DNA of 17,804 bases, taken from assembly GCA_002729275.1 (NCBI GenBank), contig PBTP01000077.1, forward strand, positions 1 to 17,804, read 5' to 3'. Each line of letters opens with the position of its first letter. Within the stretch, counting starts at the first letter, position 1. Positions 1 to 7,677 of this stretch are shown piece by piece. The notes below the pieces were generated by a model that was not told where the DNA came from, ran no database searches, and worked only from the letters and a program-made list of their open reading frames with translations. The stretch comes from Roseibacillus sp. (lineage in GTDB: Bacteria; Verrucomicrobiota; Verrucomicrobiia; Verrucomicrobiales; Akkermansiaceae). The position numbers and the translations under genes were made by a program.

Positions 1-90
1 AGGTTCGGCTACCGGAGGTTCGGCTACCGGAGGTTCGGCTACCGGAGGTTCGGCTACCGGAGGTTCGGCTACCGGAGGTTCAGCCACCGG
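1..90. repeat. 15-bp tandem repeat (minisatellite), five identical copies plus one variant
   Basis: The unit AGGTTCGGCTACCGG occurs five times without change at 1-75. A sixth copy at 76-90 differs at two positions. The unit is a multiple of three and encodes PVAEP on the minus strand, so copy-number changes would keep the frame. The array may continue beyond the left edge. Near-identity of the copies suggests recent expansion by slippage or unequal exchange. Confidence 0.95.
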
Positions 91-384
91 GGAGGGGGTG
101 TCTGGCACGATTTCCGCTTGGAGGATCTCGCCTTTAGAGATGGTAGAATTCTCTCTTGGCGGGAGAATATAGACCGGCGTTTCCAAGCCGGCGTTGAGAG
201 TGGAGGCCTTCTTATTGGTGCCGGGGTTCTCCGCAGAGCTCGTCTGAGGCGAGTGGGCGGGGCTGGTTTTCCGGAATCGGGAAACTAGAACTGCCGTAGT
301 CCGCGTAAATTTCTGGCATGCGCGCGCGAATTTCCCGGCAAGCGTGGGCTTGGTGCTGGGTTCGGGCGGCAAATCGCTCGGCAT
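1..384 (-). CDS. Proline-rich PVAEP-repeat protein, partial (C-terminal end beyond the left edge)
   Basis: An open frame of 128 codons starts at the ATG at 384-382 and runs off the window without a stop. It lies 29 bases after the TPR gene on the same strand, so it is probably co-transcribed with it. The N-terminal 90 or so residues are polar and basic, with several prolines and no clear signal peptide or membrane helix; the short stretch TTAVLVSRF is too small to be one. The sequence then becomes six tandem PVAEP pentapeptides. The two base changes in the outermost repeat are both silent in this frame but alter the peptide in the opposite frame, which supports this strand as coding. Pro-Val-Ala-Glu repeats are typical of extended periplasmic or surface linkers. 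TonB-like proteins have such linkers, but the expected N-terminal anchor is missing. Function is unknown. No convincing ribosome binding site precedes the ATG. Confidence 0.62.
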   Translation of the reverse strand, partial: MPSDLPPEPSTKPTLAGKFARACQKFTRTTAVLVSRFRKTSPAHSPQTSSAENPGTNKKASTLNAGLETPVYILPPRENSTISKGEILQAEIVPDTPSPVAEPPVAEPPVAEPPVAEPPVAEPPVAEP

Positions 385-413
385 CTGGTTCGTCGCGGCA
401 GGTAGTTGGCCTC

Positions 414-3400
414 TCAGTTGGCGTCCGATACTTTCATGGACTCAATGAGGTCCTTGGCGGCCGTTGCAGCTTGTTCCTTGGCGAAGCGGGACAGAACCTC
501 CTCAAAGCGCTCCTTCGCCTGTTGCGGTTTTTCTTGTGCGAGAAGGATCTTGCCAATTTCTACCACGGCCTGCGCTTGCCACTGGGGATACTGCGGATAA
601 CTGATCTCGACTTTGACGAATTCGATCACGGCTTGATCACTCTTCTTCAGGGTGACTTGGCAGGATCCCGTCTGGAACCTGCTCCGCACTGTCCAGAGGT
701 CTGTTTTAGGCTCTTCCAGAATCTTGGCATACTCCAAGAGAGCAGCGGCAGCTCCCCCACCGTTCTCAGTGGCGAAGGCGAATCCAAATTGGGCATTCCT
801 GGTCCAGCGGCTATCAGGGAATTTTTCAAGGAAGGTCTGGTAGGACGCAGCTGCTTCACTGTGCTGGCCGGTGAGCGCCTGCGTCTCAGCAAGGCGCATC
901 GTTATCGATTCGACGAGAGATTGTGGGCTCCCCTTGATCCCTACGGCTTCCGTGAAATGCCCTTGAGCTTTTTCGATTTCCTTTAACTGAAGTTGCGATT
1001 CGCCGGCCTGAAAGTGCATCGATGCAAGAAAACGGGACTCAGGATAATCCTCGAGCAGGGAGTCAAATTGTTCGGCTGCAGAGGAGTAATCACCCTTTTT
1101 GAAATGTGCACTGGCAAGTTGGTAGCGCAGTTCCTCGCGTAGGGAAGCCTCCTTGACTTTTTCGAGCGTAGTAGAGAGATCGGTAATGATCTTGTCCTGG
1201 GCGCTTTTATCCAGATTGAGCTCGGCGAGTTCACCTTGGACTTTCGGGGCAAGGGTGCTGTCGGAGTGATCCTTCAACAGCACCTCGTAAAGTTTTACAG
1301 CTTCATCCTGCCGCTTACTACCTCTCTCACACCAAGCCCACTCGTAAAGGGCATGATCTGCAAAATCAGATGTGCCGAATTCCTCGCTGATTCGCTGAAA
1401 TTGCTTTGCGGCCTCGGTGAAAATCTTCTGGCGTGCGAGTGAGAGTCCGAGGTGATAAATCACCCGGGCAATCTTTGGGTGCTTATCGTAGCCGGTCAGA
1501 ACTGCTTGAAATTGTTTGGAGGATTCCTCGAGGCTTCCCGCATTGAAGAGAGCGATCCCATGCTGCAGAGCGGCATCGGGTGCGAGAGGATGGTCGGACT
1601 GAGTGTCGACCACGGCCTTGAAGCTGGACGCAGCGGCGGCGTGTTTGCCCTCAAGGGCATCAACCCAACCAAGGTAGTAATCCACCCGCGGACGCTGCTT
1701 CCCGGCCGATTTGCTAAAGAGCTCATCCTCAGAGGCGTCTAGTTCCCGGAATTTTTCGAGGGCTGTACGCGCTAGAGGTAGATTTTCGTTTTCGTAGGCA
1801 AGCCGTCCCTGTTCTGCGAGAGCCAGTGGTAACTGGCTCGTCTGACCGGGGTATTTGTTGACGACAACGTCCAGTTGCGCGAGGGCTTTGTCCTTGTGGC
1901 CCCCTCGGTCGTGACAGACGGCGAGTTGGATCATGGCGGTATCAACGTTGGGGCCCGGGGTTACCGAGATTCCGTCATCAGTCTGCGTTATCCTGGTAGA
2001 GAGAAACTCTGATAGCGGCTCCACGGCCTCTTCCCATTTTTCTTGTCGGAAAAGAGAATCTCCGATCATGAACGGCAGCTGGGAGTAGAGGGCTCCTTTC
2101 GGGTTGGCAGCAACAATCGCAGCTGAAGTTGTGAGGCATTCAGCCCAGCGTCCGGAGGCATGGTGAATTTGTGCCTGCCGGAAACTGGCTGCAAGTTGGT
2201 TGGGATGTTCAGCGTGAGTGGCAAGGAACTCTGCGTAGCTCTTGGATGCTTCATCAAGTCTGCCAAGGAGGAAAAGATTCTCTGCCTTTATGAAGCGAGC
2301 TTCTGCAATCAGTCGATGTTCCAGGTGTTCGGCGAGGAATTTGTTGTTTGAAGCAAGACTCTCTTCGTATTTCCCGAGCTTTTGCTGACAGACCGAAATC
2401 TGGCTCAGGACCTCGCCTTGCTGACCGAAGCTCTCTTCGGAACTTAGGAGGACAAGGGAGGCAAGGGCCTCCTCCCAGTCAGGCTTGCTGCGGGCCATCA
2501 GGGCATTGGCAAAATCAAATCTTAGGTCGTTAATGATAGAGGATTCACCATGCTCCTTGGTTGCAGTAGCAAGGATTGTAGATGCGCGGTCGTAGTCGGC
2601 GGGATCTCCCCGGGTGTAGACCCTTGCATGCCACAGAGCACTCCGCGCGGCTACCTTGCCTTCCTCCGATACGAGAGAGGCGAGTTGTTCGCCGGCTGCC
2701 TCAAGCTCGCCTCGCTCTAAATGAGTCCGGGCAAGGTAGAGTTTGGCCTCGGCGAAATGCTGGCCTTCAACCGCGGCGGCGAGGTAGGCGGCAAGATCCT
2801 CTGCGGACTTCTCGTATTGTTTAAGGACAAACCTCGTGAGTCCGAGGCGATAGCGACATTCGATGGCATCTTTTCCCTTGAGACCCGGAAGGGCTTTCTC
2901 AAAGGCCTGCATTGCCTCCGCGGAATTTTTCAGCTGGTTGTGGCAGTCGCCTGAGAGGTAGAGCCCTCGTGTCGTCCAGACTGGGTCCGCATCCAGAGCT
3001 TCTATTTTGGCAAGGGCCTCGATCGCTTTCTGGGGTGCCTTCAGCTGGTATTGCGAATACCCCTGCTGGTAGTAAGCTCGAGCCGCGCGGCTTTTGTTGG
3101 GTTTTGCCGCAGTAAGCTTGGTAGTCCATTGGACTACTTCGTCCCAGGCCCCGCTACTGAAGCTCACATCAGAAATCGTGGCGAGGGCGGCGTTGAGATA
3201 TGCGGGCGTCTTGAGGTTGGTAATTTCGGTGATGTAGAGGGCCTTGGATTTCTCCTTTTCGTTCGTAATCAGCAGGCACTGTCCCTGCATCATCACGAGA
3301 CGCTCCCTGCTGATTGCAGGGTCAAGGTTCTCCTTGGCTAGCAGGGTGGCAAGAGGGGTACTTGCTTCCTTATATTGTTTTGAAGCGTAATGGCTCAAGG

Positions 3401-3665
3401 CCAGTCCGCGTCTGGCAAGGTCTGCCTTGGCGTGTTCCGGCTGATCTTTGAGAAACGCCTGGTATTGCTGAATCGCAACGGGGTAAAGCTTCCGGTTGTA
3501 GGCTCCGTTTGCGACGAAATACTGCTCAAGTGTGGGGTCTGCCTTGGACTGTGTTTCTGCCGCTGCAGGGGCTTTTTCTTTTTCTTCCTGAGAGTAGCCG
3601 GCGAGCGACAGGAAGGGGAGCAGGTAGGAGGTAACGAGGAGGCGGAAGGGCAGGGCAGATATCAC
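414..3665 (-). CDS. Large secreted tetratricopeptide-repeat (TPR) protein
   Basis: This gene encodes 1083 residues beginning at a GTG at 3665. The N-terminus looks like a Sec signal peptide: a short start with one arginine, a hydrophobic core at about residues 9-22 and a likely cleavage site near residues 23-26 (GYS/Q), followed by a charged Glu/Lys linker. The rest is almost entirely alpha-helical TPR-type repeats of about 34-37 residues. Examples are YYQQGYSQYQLKAPQKAIEA near residue 200, YEWAWCERGSKRQDEAVKLY near residue 800 and YQLASAHFKKGDYSSAAEQF near residue 875. No catalytic domain is visible. Such proteins are usually periplasmic scaffolds for protein complexes or envelope assembly. 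The proline-rich PVAEP gene follows directly, so the two products may work together. No Shine-Dalgarno sequence is evident. TPR identity is strong; the specific role is not known. Confidence 0.9.
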   Translation of the reverse strand: MISALPFRLLVTSYLLPFLSLAGYSQEEKEKAPAAAETQSKADPTLEQYFVANGAYNRKLYPVAIQQYQAFLKDQPEHAKADLARRGLALSHYASKQYKEASTPLATLLAKENLDPAISRERLVMMQGQCLLITNEKEKSKALYITEITNLKTPAYLNAALATISDVSFSSGAWDEVVQWTTKLTAAKPNKSRAARAYYQQGYSQYQLKAPQKAIEALAKIEALDADPVWTTRGLYLSGDCHNQLKNSAEAMQAFEKALPGLKGKDAIECRYRLGLTRFVLKQYEKSAEDLAAYLAAAVEGQHFAEAKLYLARTHLERGELEAAGEQLASLVSEEGKVAARSALWHARVYTRGDPADYDRASTILATATKEHGESSIINDLRFDFANALMARSKPDWEEALASLVLLSSEESFGQQGEVLSQISVCQQKLGKYEESLASNNKFLAEHLEHRLIAEARFIKAENLFLLGRLDEASKSYAEFLATHAEHPNQLAASFRQAQIHHASGRWAECLTTSAAIVAANPKGALYSQLPFMIGDSLFRQEKWEEAVEPLSEFLSTRITQTDDGISVTPGPNVDTAMIQLAVCHDRGGHKDKALAQLDVVVNKYPGQTSQLPLALAEQGRLAYENENLPLARTALEKFRELDASEDELFSKSAGKQRPRVDYYLGWVDALEGKHAAAASSFKAVVDTQSDHPLAPDAALQHGIALFNAGSLEESSKQFQAVLTGYDKHPKIARVIYHLGLSLARQKIFTEAAKQFQRISEEFGTSDFADHALYEWAWCERGSKRQDEAVKLYEVLLKDHSDSTLAPKVQGELAELNLDKSAQDKIITDLSTTLEKVKEASLREELRYQLASAHFKKGDYSSAAEQFDSLLEDYPESRFLASMHFQAGESQLQLKEIEKAQGHFTEAVGIKGSPQSLVESITMRLAETQALTGQHSEAAASYQTFLEKFPDSRWTRNAQFGFAFATENGGGAAAALLEYAKILEEPKTDLWTVRSRFQTGSCQVTLKKSDQAVIEFVKVEISYPQYPQWQAQAVVEIGKILLAQEKPQQAKERFEEVLSRFAKEQAATAAKDLIESMKVSDAN

Positions 3666-3969
3666 TGGTTAAGCGCGGCTTTAGATTCTTTAGGAATACT
3701 GAAATAGGTGCGGTTTTCGTTCAACACTTACCGCACAGATAACGAATAGGTCACATCGCCTCGGACGGCAAGACCGACTGCGAGCGATAGACTCCCAGCT
3801 GAGGTAGATCTCTCACGCCCTGTCTGACAAGGGGAATTATGGGGCCTTCCAGCAGAATACCTTTCCTCGTAAAATGCTTATAATTAGCCAGCCAATTCCT
3901 TTTGGATCGATTTTGCTCGCATGCGACGAAGGTGCGGGGAAAATGCCCCCACGCCAGAGAGTTGTTCAC
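3666..3969. promoter_or_regulatory. Divergent intergenic region between the TPR gene and trkA
   Basis: This 304-base gap separates two divergent genes and carries no credible coding sequence or RNA gene. On the plus strand a perfect TATAAT lies at 3879-3884 with a TG a few bases upstream, but no good -35 hexamer at normal spacing. A small hairpin (GTG/CAC plus GGGG/CCCC around AAAATG) lies at 3932-3952 in the probable trkA leader. On the minus strand TTGAAC (3724-3719) and CAGTAT (3701-3696) sit 17 bases apart, a weak promoter candidate for the TPR gene. Confidence 0.4.
3708..3736. repeat. 7-bp inverted repeat, candidate operator
   Basis: GTGCGGT at 3708-3714 and ACCGCAC at 3730-3736 are perfect reverse complements separated by 15 bases. 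The spacer holds the candidate -35 element of the TPR gene promoter, a suitable place for a repressor. It could also be chance. Confidence 0.35.
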
Positions 3970-5358
3970 ATGAACATTATTATCGTCGGAGCCGGAGAGA
4001 TTGGCCGGCACTTGGCCATAGAGCTTTCGCAGGGTCTTGCTCTTCTCGGGACCCAGGGCGAGAAGCTCCGTGAGTCCTACAGTGTCACCGTGATTGACTC
4101 GGATCCGCAGTTGGTGGCGGACATGGAGCGGGTTATCGACGCCAAAGTAATTTGTGCCGATGGTGGAACAGTTGAAGCCTTGGGGCGGGCTAACATCGCC
4201 AAGTGCGATCTTTTCCTCGCGCTGACCAGCAAGAATACGGTCAACCTTGTCAGTGCCTCAATCGCCAAGGCGCATGGGGTAAATCTTGTGATGTGCCGGA
4301 TCCACCCTGAGTTGCAGAGGGACCTTCCGATGTTCGACCTGGCGAGTCACTTTGGGATCGATGACTTATTCAGTTCGGAAAGGCTGACCGCGATTGATCT
4401 CGCAAAGTTCATCCGGAATCCGGACTCGCTGTGGGTAGAAGAGCTTGCTGGTGGCAAGATTGAGGTTCAGCAGGTGAGAGTTGGGGCGAGAAGTGACGCC
4501 GCCGGCAAAAGTCTGAATGATCTTAAGTTCCCCGCAAGAACCAGAGTGGCTGCGATTGCGCGGAAGGAAGAAGGCTTTGTGCCGGATCGGGAGGCGGTCA
4601 TTGAGGAGGGAGATGAAGTTACCATCGCAGGGGAGAGTGCGCGGCTTCGAGATCTTGCCGAAATTCTTCAGAAGGGCGGCAAGAAGGCCGAGACCATGCG
4701 GGTTGTGATCTTTGGTGGCGGGGAGTATGGATTTGCGCTGGCCCAGATGCTGCAGAGCTGGGAGCACTGCCGAGTCCGGATCTTTGAAAAAGATGCGAAA
4801 ATCTGCAAGCAGCTTACCGAACGCCTGGGCAAAATTACGGTGATCAATGCGGATGCTACTGTGCTTGCTGCCCTTGAGGAGGAACAGGTCGGCGAAGCGG
4901 ACTTCTTTGTGGCCGCCAGCTCGAGTGACGAGGATAATGTGATGACCTGTCTGCAGGCAAATAACCTTGGCGCCAAGAAGTGCCTCACGATTATTCACCG
5001 TGCTGACTACGCCCGCGCTATTAGCTCCGGGGGGCGTCAGTTCGGCGTGGTGGCGGCGGTAAGTCCCCGGGAGGCAACGAGGCGCTACATTGAGCGGCAC
5101 CTGACAGAGGAGAAATACTACGTCGTGCGAAAGCTGATGGCTGGAAAGCTGATCGGAACCGATGTGGGACGAAAGGCGAAGGTGTCTGGAGTAACTGTTC
5201 GCGACATTCCCTGGCCGGCGGGCTCCGTACTTGTTGGGCTTATTCGGGATGGAAAAGCCATTGTTCCCGGGCCTGACGATGTTCTAGAGGCTGGAGATCA
5301 TATCTACGCCATGGTTTCGCAAAAGGCTCTCAAGAAATTGCTCAAGCTATTGCACTGA
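3970..5358 (+). CDS. trkA: TrkA, NAD-binding peripheral subunit of the Trk potassium uptake system
   Basis: The 462-residue product has the TrkA double-RCK layout: Rossmann RCK_N at about 1-135, RCK_C at about 160-230, a second RCK_N at about 243-365 and a second RCK_C at about 385-460. Dinucleotide-binding loops GAGEIG (7-12) and GGGEYG (249-254) are present, with acidic residues at the end of the second strand of each (D43, E273). TrkA forms a cytoplasmic gating ring on TrkH and binds NAD(H)/ATP. Length is close to E. coli TrkA (458). The ATG at 3970 was chosen because MNIIIVGAGEIG aligns with the family start; a longer frame from 3874 overlaps the probable -10 box. The loop before the second strand of the first Rossmann fold (about 20-37) appears around ten residues longer than usual. 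trkH follows 197 bases downstream. Confidence 0.95.
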   Translation: MNIIIVGAGEIGRHLAIELSQGLALLGTQGEKLRESYSVTVIDSDPQLVADMERVIDAKVICADGGTVEALGRANIAKCDLFLALTSKNTVNLVSASIAKAHGVNLVMCRIHPELQRDLPMFDLASHFGIDDLFSSERLTAIDLAKFIRNPDSLWVEELAGGKIEVQQVRVGARSDAAGKSLNDLKFPARTRVAAIARKEEGFVPDREAVIEEGDEVTIAGESARLRDLAEILQKGGKKAETMRVVIFGGGEYGFALAQMLQSWEHCRVRIFEKDAKICKQLTERLGKITVINADATVLAALEEEQVGEADFFVAASSSDEDNVMTCLQANNLGAKKCLTIIHRADYARAISSGGRQFGVVAAVSPREATRRYIERHLTEEKYYVVRKLMAGKLIGTDVGRKAKVSGVTVRDIPWPAGSVLVGLIRDGKAIVPGPDDVLEAGDHIYAMVSQKALKKLLKLLH

Positions 5359-5531
5359 ATTGATCTTCTTGGAGTGAGACAGGATCCTTGGAATTTTGAC
5401 GAGATGAAGCCCACCAAGTTCTGGGAATTCCCTTCCATGTTGCGGCTAAATGGTGGGAATCAATGGGGTGCGTGCGCTGCTTTTTTTGAGAGGGTAATTA
5501 TCAAGTCATCCCCCTTGTATCCGCTAGCATT

Positions 5532-5543
5532 AAGCACGTGCTT
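5532..5543. promoter_or_regulatory. 12-bp perfect palindrome upstream of trkH
   Basis: AAGCACGTGCTT is its own reverse complement and ends 12 bases before the trkH start codon. It may be a regulator-binding site, or a small structure near the ribosome binding region. No well-spaced sigma70-type promoter was recognised in the rest of the 197-base gap; there is a T7 run at 5481-5487 but no good hairpin before it. Confidence 0.4.
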
Positions 5544-5555
5544 TAGTCAAAAAGT

Positions 5556-7037
5556 ATGAATTTCCGGGTAATGGCGAGGGTCCTTGGGGTGCTCTTCTTG
5601 TTGGAGAGTGTGGCCATGCTTGTTTGTGGGGTCTTCGCCTACCTTGATCCTCACGAGCCAGATGGACGAGGCCTCATGCCGTTGCTCGTTGCGGCAGGCG
5701 TCAGCCTCCTGCTGGGGCTTGTTCTTATCGTTTCCGGAGGCAAGCTATCGGACAGGATTCCGCGTCGTGAGGGAATTCTGATCGTTGGTCTGGGTTGGGT
5801 TTTCAGCGCGATCCTCGGGGCGATCCCCTTTGTTATTGGAGAGCCGAAGCTGTCTCCCGCAGCTGCTCTGTTCGAATCGGTGTCAGGATTCACAACGACT
5901 GGGGCAACCGTGATATCCGATCTGGAAGAGTGGCCCCGTGCGATTTTACTCTGGCGTTCTGTCATGCAGTGGCTCGGGGGATTAGGGATCCTCGTGCTTT
6001 TCGTTGCTCTGCTTTCTGGAAGCGGGGGGGCCAAGTTTCTATTCAGGAACGAGTCCTCTTTCCAGTCGGAGCAGGCGACCACGGCGAGAATTCATGACAC
6101 CGCTCTCAATTTCCTGGTAGTCTATCTTGCCCTCACCGCGGTTTGTCTTCTCGGGTTGAAAGGGCTTGGGCTCGGGTGGTTCGATGCCGTTGCCCATGCC
6201 TTTACGACAGTGGCAACCGGGGGTTTCAGCCCCCACAACGAAAGCATCGCTTACTTTTCAAATTTTGCGAACGGACTGCTGATTGAGATCTGGTTAGAGC
6301 TCTTCATGATTCTCGGCAGCACGAGTTTTCTCATCTATGTCGTGATCAAGTCAGGGCGCTGGAAGGAGCTGCGGCGTCTTGAAGAGGTTCGATGGTATTT
6401 TCTGCTGGTGCTGATTGGAATAACTGTGGTCTGGGCGGTGGGGTCGCTGGGAGGAGGGATGAGTGCTGGAGAATCGCTGCGAGGTGCGGTTTTCACGATC
6501 ATATCCATCGCCTCAACAACGGGGTATGTGACGGTAAACTATGAGCAATGGCCCGTGGCGACCTATTTTGTGGTCCTGGCCCTCATGCTTGTTGGCGGGT
6601 GCGCGGGATCAACATCGGGAGGATTGAAGGTCAGCCGTCTAATCCTGCTTGTGAGGGCGGCCTGGCAGGAGGTGGTGAAGGCGTTTCGTCCCAACCAGAT
6701 TATCGGGATGAAGGTGAATGGAAACCAGATTGACGATGTTGCGCGTGCCCAGACGGTCCTTTTCGTGGCGCTCTTCGGCCTGATGTCTCTGGGGGCGATG
6801 GTGGTAGTGGCCGTAATTGAGACTGCGCAAGGGATCGACTTTAGTACTACAGTTTCTGCAGTACTGGCAACTTTCGGGAATATCGGGCCGGGCTATGGTG
6901 AGGTTGGACCGACCGACAACTATGGGCAATTCCAGCCCGCCACACAGGTGTTCCTCTCTCTTCTCATGATCATGGGTCGATTGGAACTGTATGCCATCCT
7001 CGTATTTTTTGTCCCTGCAGTATGGAGGAAATACTGA
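5556..7037 (+). CDS. trkH: TrkH, potassium-translocating membrane subunit of Trk
   Basis: This 493-residue polytopic membrane protein has the four pore-loop repeats of the TrkH/KtrB superfamily. The selectivity filter segments are TTTGATV (113-119), TVATGGF (218-224), STTGYVT (320-326) and FGNIGPG (440-446), each supplying the conserved glycine (116, 222, 323, 441). The family motif GGCAGSTSGGLKV (347-359) lies in the helix after the third loop, which gates the pore, and GRLELY (474-479) lies near the C-terminus. Length matches E. coli TrkH (483). The protein forms a dimer in the inner membrane and is gated by the TrkA ring, taking up K+. It shares strand and context with trkA. The start is the ATG at 5556, giving the usual short N-terminus before the first helix; the ribosome binding site is weak. 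Confidence 0.96.
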   Translation: MNFRVMARVLGVLFLLESVAMLVCGVFAYLDPHEPDGRGLMPLLVAAGVSLLLGLVLIVSGGKLSDRIPRREGILIVGLGWVFSAILGAIPFVIGEPKLSPAAALFESVSGFTTTGATVISDLEEWPRAILLWRSVMQWLGGLGILVLFVALLSGSGGAKFLFRNESSFQSEQATTARIHDTALNFLVVYLALTAVCLLGLKGLGLGWFDAVAHAFTTVATGGFSPHNESIAYFSNFANGLLIEIWLELFMILGSTSFLIYVVIKSGRWKELRRLEEVRWYFLLVLIGITVVWAVGSLGGGMSAGESLRGAVFTIISIASTTGYVTVNYEQWPVATYFVVLALMLVGGCAGSTSGGLKVSRLILLVRAAWQEVVKAFRPNQIIGMKVNGNQIDDVARAQTVLFVALFGLMSLGAMVVVAVIETAQGIDFSTTVSAVLATFGNIGPGYGEVGPTDNYGQFQPATQVFLSLLMIMGRLELYAILVFFVPAVWRKY

Positions 7038-7054
7038 GCGGAGAATTTGCTCAG
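7034..7054. terminator. Candidate bidirectional terminator between trkH and the lipoprotein gene
   Basis: CTGAGC (7034-7039) and GCTCAG (7049-7054) form a 6-bp stem that can extend inward through two G-U pairs and one A-U pair to a GAA loop. The two arms contain the stop codons of the two convergent genes, which are only 13 bases apart. There is no strong T-run on either side, so intrinsic termination is not certain. Confidence 0.45.
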
Positions 7055-7551
7055 GGGTGCAATGTGAGTCTGTCTGGATCGTAGTGATCCTTGGGGTTAA
7101 ACAACCAACCAGGTTTTGTTTCTAACAATTCATAATTCTTTAATCGGAATTCTGGAAGAAACTGGTTGCTGTTAGGCTCGTATACCGTTTCTCCAGTATA
7201 GTGTCCCCATACGCGGTACTCATAATTATGGTCATACGAGTAGCGGGCATCGCTGGGGCCATTCTGAGGGAGGTTGTCCGGGGCCCGCATGAGGCTCTGA
7301 TTAAAGACAGTGAGCTTGGCCTTCGACCATGACTCTCCGGGTTTACGCAGGTAGCCCCACCACCACGTTCGGTTTACATGATACCTTCGTCCGATAAAAA
7401 AATCTCCTGTAGTCTCCGATCGGATGGAATCCTTGCGCTCTTCTGGTTGGGGGCCTCCCATGTTTGGCGGGCCGTAGTTCGGTCGCAGGCTTCCGCAGGA
7501 ATTCAGGATGAGTCCCACGATGATAATGGCTATGAGGCGGCACAAGCGCAT
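7051..7551 (-). CDS. Putative lipoprotein of unknown function
   Basis: With the ATG at 7551 the product is 166 residues. It opens with a basic start (MRLCR), a hydrophobic core (LIAIIIVGLI) and a lipobox LNSC at 16-19, so it is probably lipid-modified at C19. The +2 residue is glycine, not aspartate, which in E. coli-type sorting favours the outer membrane. AGGA lies 11 bases before this ATG; upstream ATGs at 7575 and 7605 would only add residues before the signal. The mature part starts with a Pro/Gly/Asn-rich linker and then a compact domain rich in aromatic residues, with WWWGYLRKPGE near 57-67, VWGHYTGETVYEP near 115-127 and a C-terminal LLETKPGWLFNP. I do not recognise the family. It faces trkH tail to tail and is divergent from the ptsN-like gene. 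A structural envelope role is a guess. Confidence 0.75.
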   Translation of the reverse strand: MRLCRLIAIIIVGLILNSCGSLRPNYGPPNMGGPQPEERKDSIRSETTGDFFIGRRYHVNRTWWWGYLRKPGESWSKAKLTVFNQSLMRAPDNLPQNGPSDARYSYDHNYEYRVWGHYTGETVYEPNSNQFLPEFRLKNYELLETKPGWLFNPKDHYDPDRLTLHP

Positions 7552-7677
7552 GCGGCAGAATGTCCTGCCGGGCATCTCGTAGGTCAAGTGGGATCCTGTT
7601 TCCACTGGGAAAACCCTTGCGCGCCTTGACCATTGGCGTTACCCGCCCCCCAAGAAGGACCTCACCACTTTGCTGTC

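Noticed and set aside
1..90. CRISPR array
   Set aside because: The 15-bp units are directly adjacent with no spacers and are a protein-coding minisatellite.
1..288. Plus-strand open frame across the repeat (RFGYR repeats) ending at a TAG at 286-288
   Set aside because: The variant repeat changes the peptide in this frame but is silent in the minus frame, and the minus frame follows the TPR gene in order and has a start codon.
318..986. 222-residue plus-strand frame over the end of the TPR gene
   Set aside because: It is antisense to well-formed TPR repeats and spans two minus-strand genes.
3874..3969. Longer N-terminus for TrkA starting at 3874
   Set aside because: The extra 32 residues do not resemble TrkA, and the start overlaps a TATAAT box. 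The ATG at 3970 gives the standard family start.
3666..3969. tRNA or other structured RNA gene in the long gap
   Set aside because: No T-loop GTTCRANNC motif, acceptor stem pairing or other recognisable RNA pattern was found by eye.
4366..5100. 244-residue minus-strand frame inside trkA
   Set aside because: It is fully antisense to a clear TrkA reading frame and has no family pattern.
5374..5559. Small 61-codon frame from a GTG between trkA and trkH, its TGA overlapping the trkH ATG
   Set aside because: The overlap would allow translational coupling, but there is no well-spaced ribosome binding site, no recognisable protein pattern, and the composition resembles intergenic DNA.
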